Shown here: positions 5,180 to 5,789 of the stretch, one piece after another
Numbering within the stretch: the first letter of the stretch is position 1
Layout of the letters: each line of letters begins with the position of its first letter
Origin: an uncultured Bacteroidaceae bacterium
GTDB lineage: Bacteria; Bacteroidota; Bacteroidia; Bacteroidales; Bacteroidaceae
DNA: 5,789 nt
NCBI GenBank assembly: GCA_904502185.1
Contig: CAJGDX010000111.1
Coordinates: forward strand, 1 to 5,789
Direction: 5' to 3'
Program-made: the position numbers and the translations under genes
Notes under the pieces: model-generated
Databases searched by the model: none
The model's input: only the letters and a program-made list of their open reading frames with translations
Told to the model about the DNA's origin: nothing

Positions 5180-5551
5180 ATGAAAATTACTTTGCACATT
5201 TCAGATGCTGATTATGCATCACTTTTGAACAGAACACGTCGCCTTCGTGGTAGCATAGGTTTGTTGTCGCCAGCCGAAGGTACCTTCAACCTCCATGCCA
5301 AGACTGGCAAGGCTGTAAGGGACTACCGCAAACTGCCCCATGGACGCGTATCAATGAATGAGGAGTCAGTACGCCTTACCTTGAATATCAACCTGGACGA
5401 ATCTTCAATACGCCCTGCAGATGTCATAGTGTATGAGAGCGCCAAGGCAAGCAATTTTGTGGAGGCGCTAACGGTAAGCAAAGAGAGTACAAAATCATTA
5501 AAGTCCATCTCAAAATACCGCATAAGACATGACATTTGGAATTTCAAATAG
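5180..5551 (+). CDS. Hypothetical protein, 123 residues, next to a VirE_N-like gene
   Basis: I do not recognise this family. From ATG 5180 the product starts MKITLHISDADYASLLNRTR and ends RHDIWNFK. It is probably alpha/beta: a strand (2-7), a basic helix (10-24, with RTRRLRG), a loop with PAEGTFNLHAKTGKAVRDYR (31-50), a strand VRLTLNINLD (64-73) and another, DVIVYES (81-87), then a serine- and lysine-rich tail. The many basic residues would suit nucleic-acid binding, but that is inference. An earlier in-frame ATG at 5003 lies within the structured repeat and would add 59 residues of unlikely sequence, so 5180 is preferred. It overlaps the next gene by 23 nt, which implies co-translation and a shared job. 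Confidence 0.75.
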   Translation: MKITLHISDADYASLLNRTRRLRGSIGLLSPAEGTFNLHAKTGKAVRDYRKLPHGRVSMNEESVRLTLNINLDESSIRPADVIVYESAKASNFVEALTVSKESTKSLKSISKYRIRHDIWNFK

Positions 5552-5789
5552 TGTAAAATCTCAGCAGGTGCAGATATGCACCTCTGAGATGCTGAGGGAG
5601 GCAATAGATTCGCCACTTGTAGCACAGGTGTGTGCCGAGATAAAAGATGCATGGGAGCAAGAGAAGCGTGGAGAAATCACCTCAGAGGAATTTGAGGAGA
5701 AGAAAGGAGAATTGAAGAAACGGCTCCCCATCCTTACCCCTCACGCCACATTCAAGAACGGCCGACGCCTCAATGCCGATGCCGTGCCA
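5529..5789 (+). CDS. Probable VirE_N / BT4734-like protein (primase-polymerase family), N-terminal part, cut by the window edge
   Basis: The frame runs from ATG 5529 to the window end with no stop, 87 codons. It starts MTFGISNSVKSQQVQ, then has REAIDSPLVAQVCAEI (23-38), a charged helix EQEKRGEITSEEFEEKKGELKK (43-64) and LPILTPHATFKNGRRLNADAVP (66-87). The last stretch matches my recollection of the start of the Bacteroidales VirE_N/BT4734 domain, where an LP...HATF-x-x-G-R-R...AVPSG segment precedes the D-x-D metal-binding motif of an archaeo-eukaryotic-primase-like fold. That motif would lie just beyond the window, so catalytic competence cannot be judged. Such proteins often continue into a helicase or DUF3874-type region and occur on mobile or accessory DNA. 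Assignment is from remembered family features, not a search. Confidence 0.62.
   Translation, partial: MTFGISNSVKSQQVQICTSEMLREAIDSPLVAQVCAEIKDAWEQEKRGEITSEEFEEKKGELKKRLPILTPHATFKNGRRLNADAVP

Overview
The window looks like accessory DNA from a member of the Bacteroidota, most likely Bacteroidales (Prevotella or Bacteroides-like). Two intergenic regions carry the phylum's characteristic promoter (TTTG or TTG about 20 bp upstream of TAnnTTTG, here TACCTTTG both times). The right end encodes a DUF3127-like small protein and the start of what looks like a VirE_N/BT4734-type replication protein, both typical of that group. All supported genes are on the + strand; the first and last genes are cut by the window edges.

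Left block (1-2785): a DpnII/MboI-like type II restriction-modification operon, probably recognising GATC. It holds the C-terminal part of a D12-class (Dam/DpnM-like) adenine methyltransferase, a DpnII-family endonuclease, an extra small PD-(D/E)XK protein, and a beta-class DpnA-like DNA methyltransferase. The genes overlap (29 nt or nearly abutting, then ATGA, then ATGA), and a strong hairpin terminator closes the operon. The small nuclease-like gene is clearly more AT-rich than the methyltransferase gene after it, so the operon looks mosaic.

Middle block (2786-4436): a promoter, a short inverted repeat in the leader, and two overlapping genes of unknown function. The first starts with a peptide that reads like motif I of a cytosine-5 DNA methyltransferase (LDLFAGAGG), but the rest of the protein is not a methyltransferase. 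The end of the first gene and the start of the second share a DIHDN-x-x-VN motif encoded by a direct DNA repeat. A terminator hairpin closes the block, and its 3' arm contains the -33 element of the next promoter.

Right block (4421-5789): a promoter, a DUF3127-like (OB-fold, single-stranded-DNA-binding-like) small gene, then a 383-bp stretch without a gene. That stretch holds two tandem copies, about 158 bp apart, of the same multi-hairpin element. The stems differ between the copies by matched two-sided changes while the loops and linkers are conserved. Two tight palindromes follow, then an unrecognised 123-residue gene that overlaps the start of the VirE_N-like gene. Structured elements between a putative ssDNA-binding protein and a putative primase-family protein suggest, as inference only, a replication-associated site or a structured RNA of a mobile element. 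This is the most novel part of the window.
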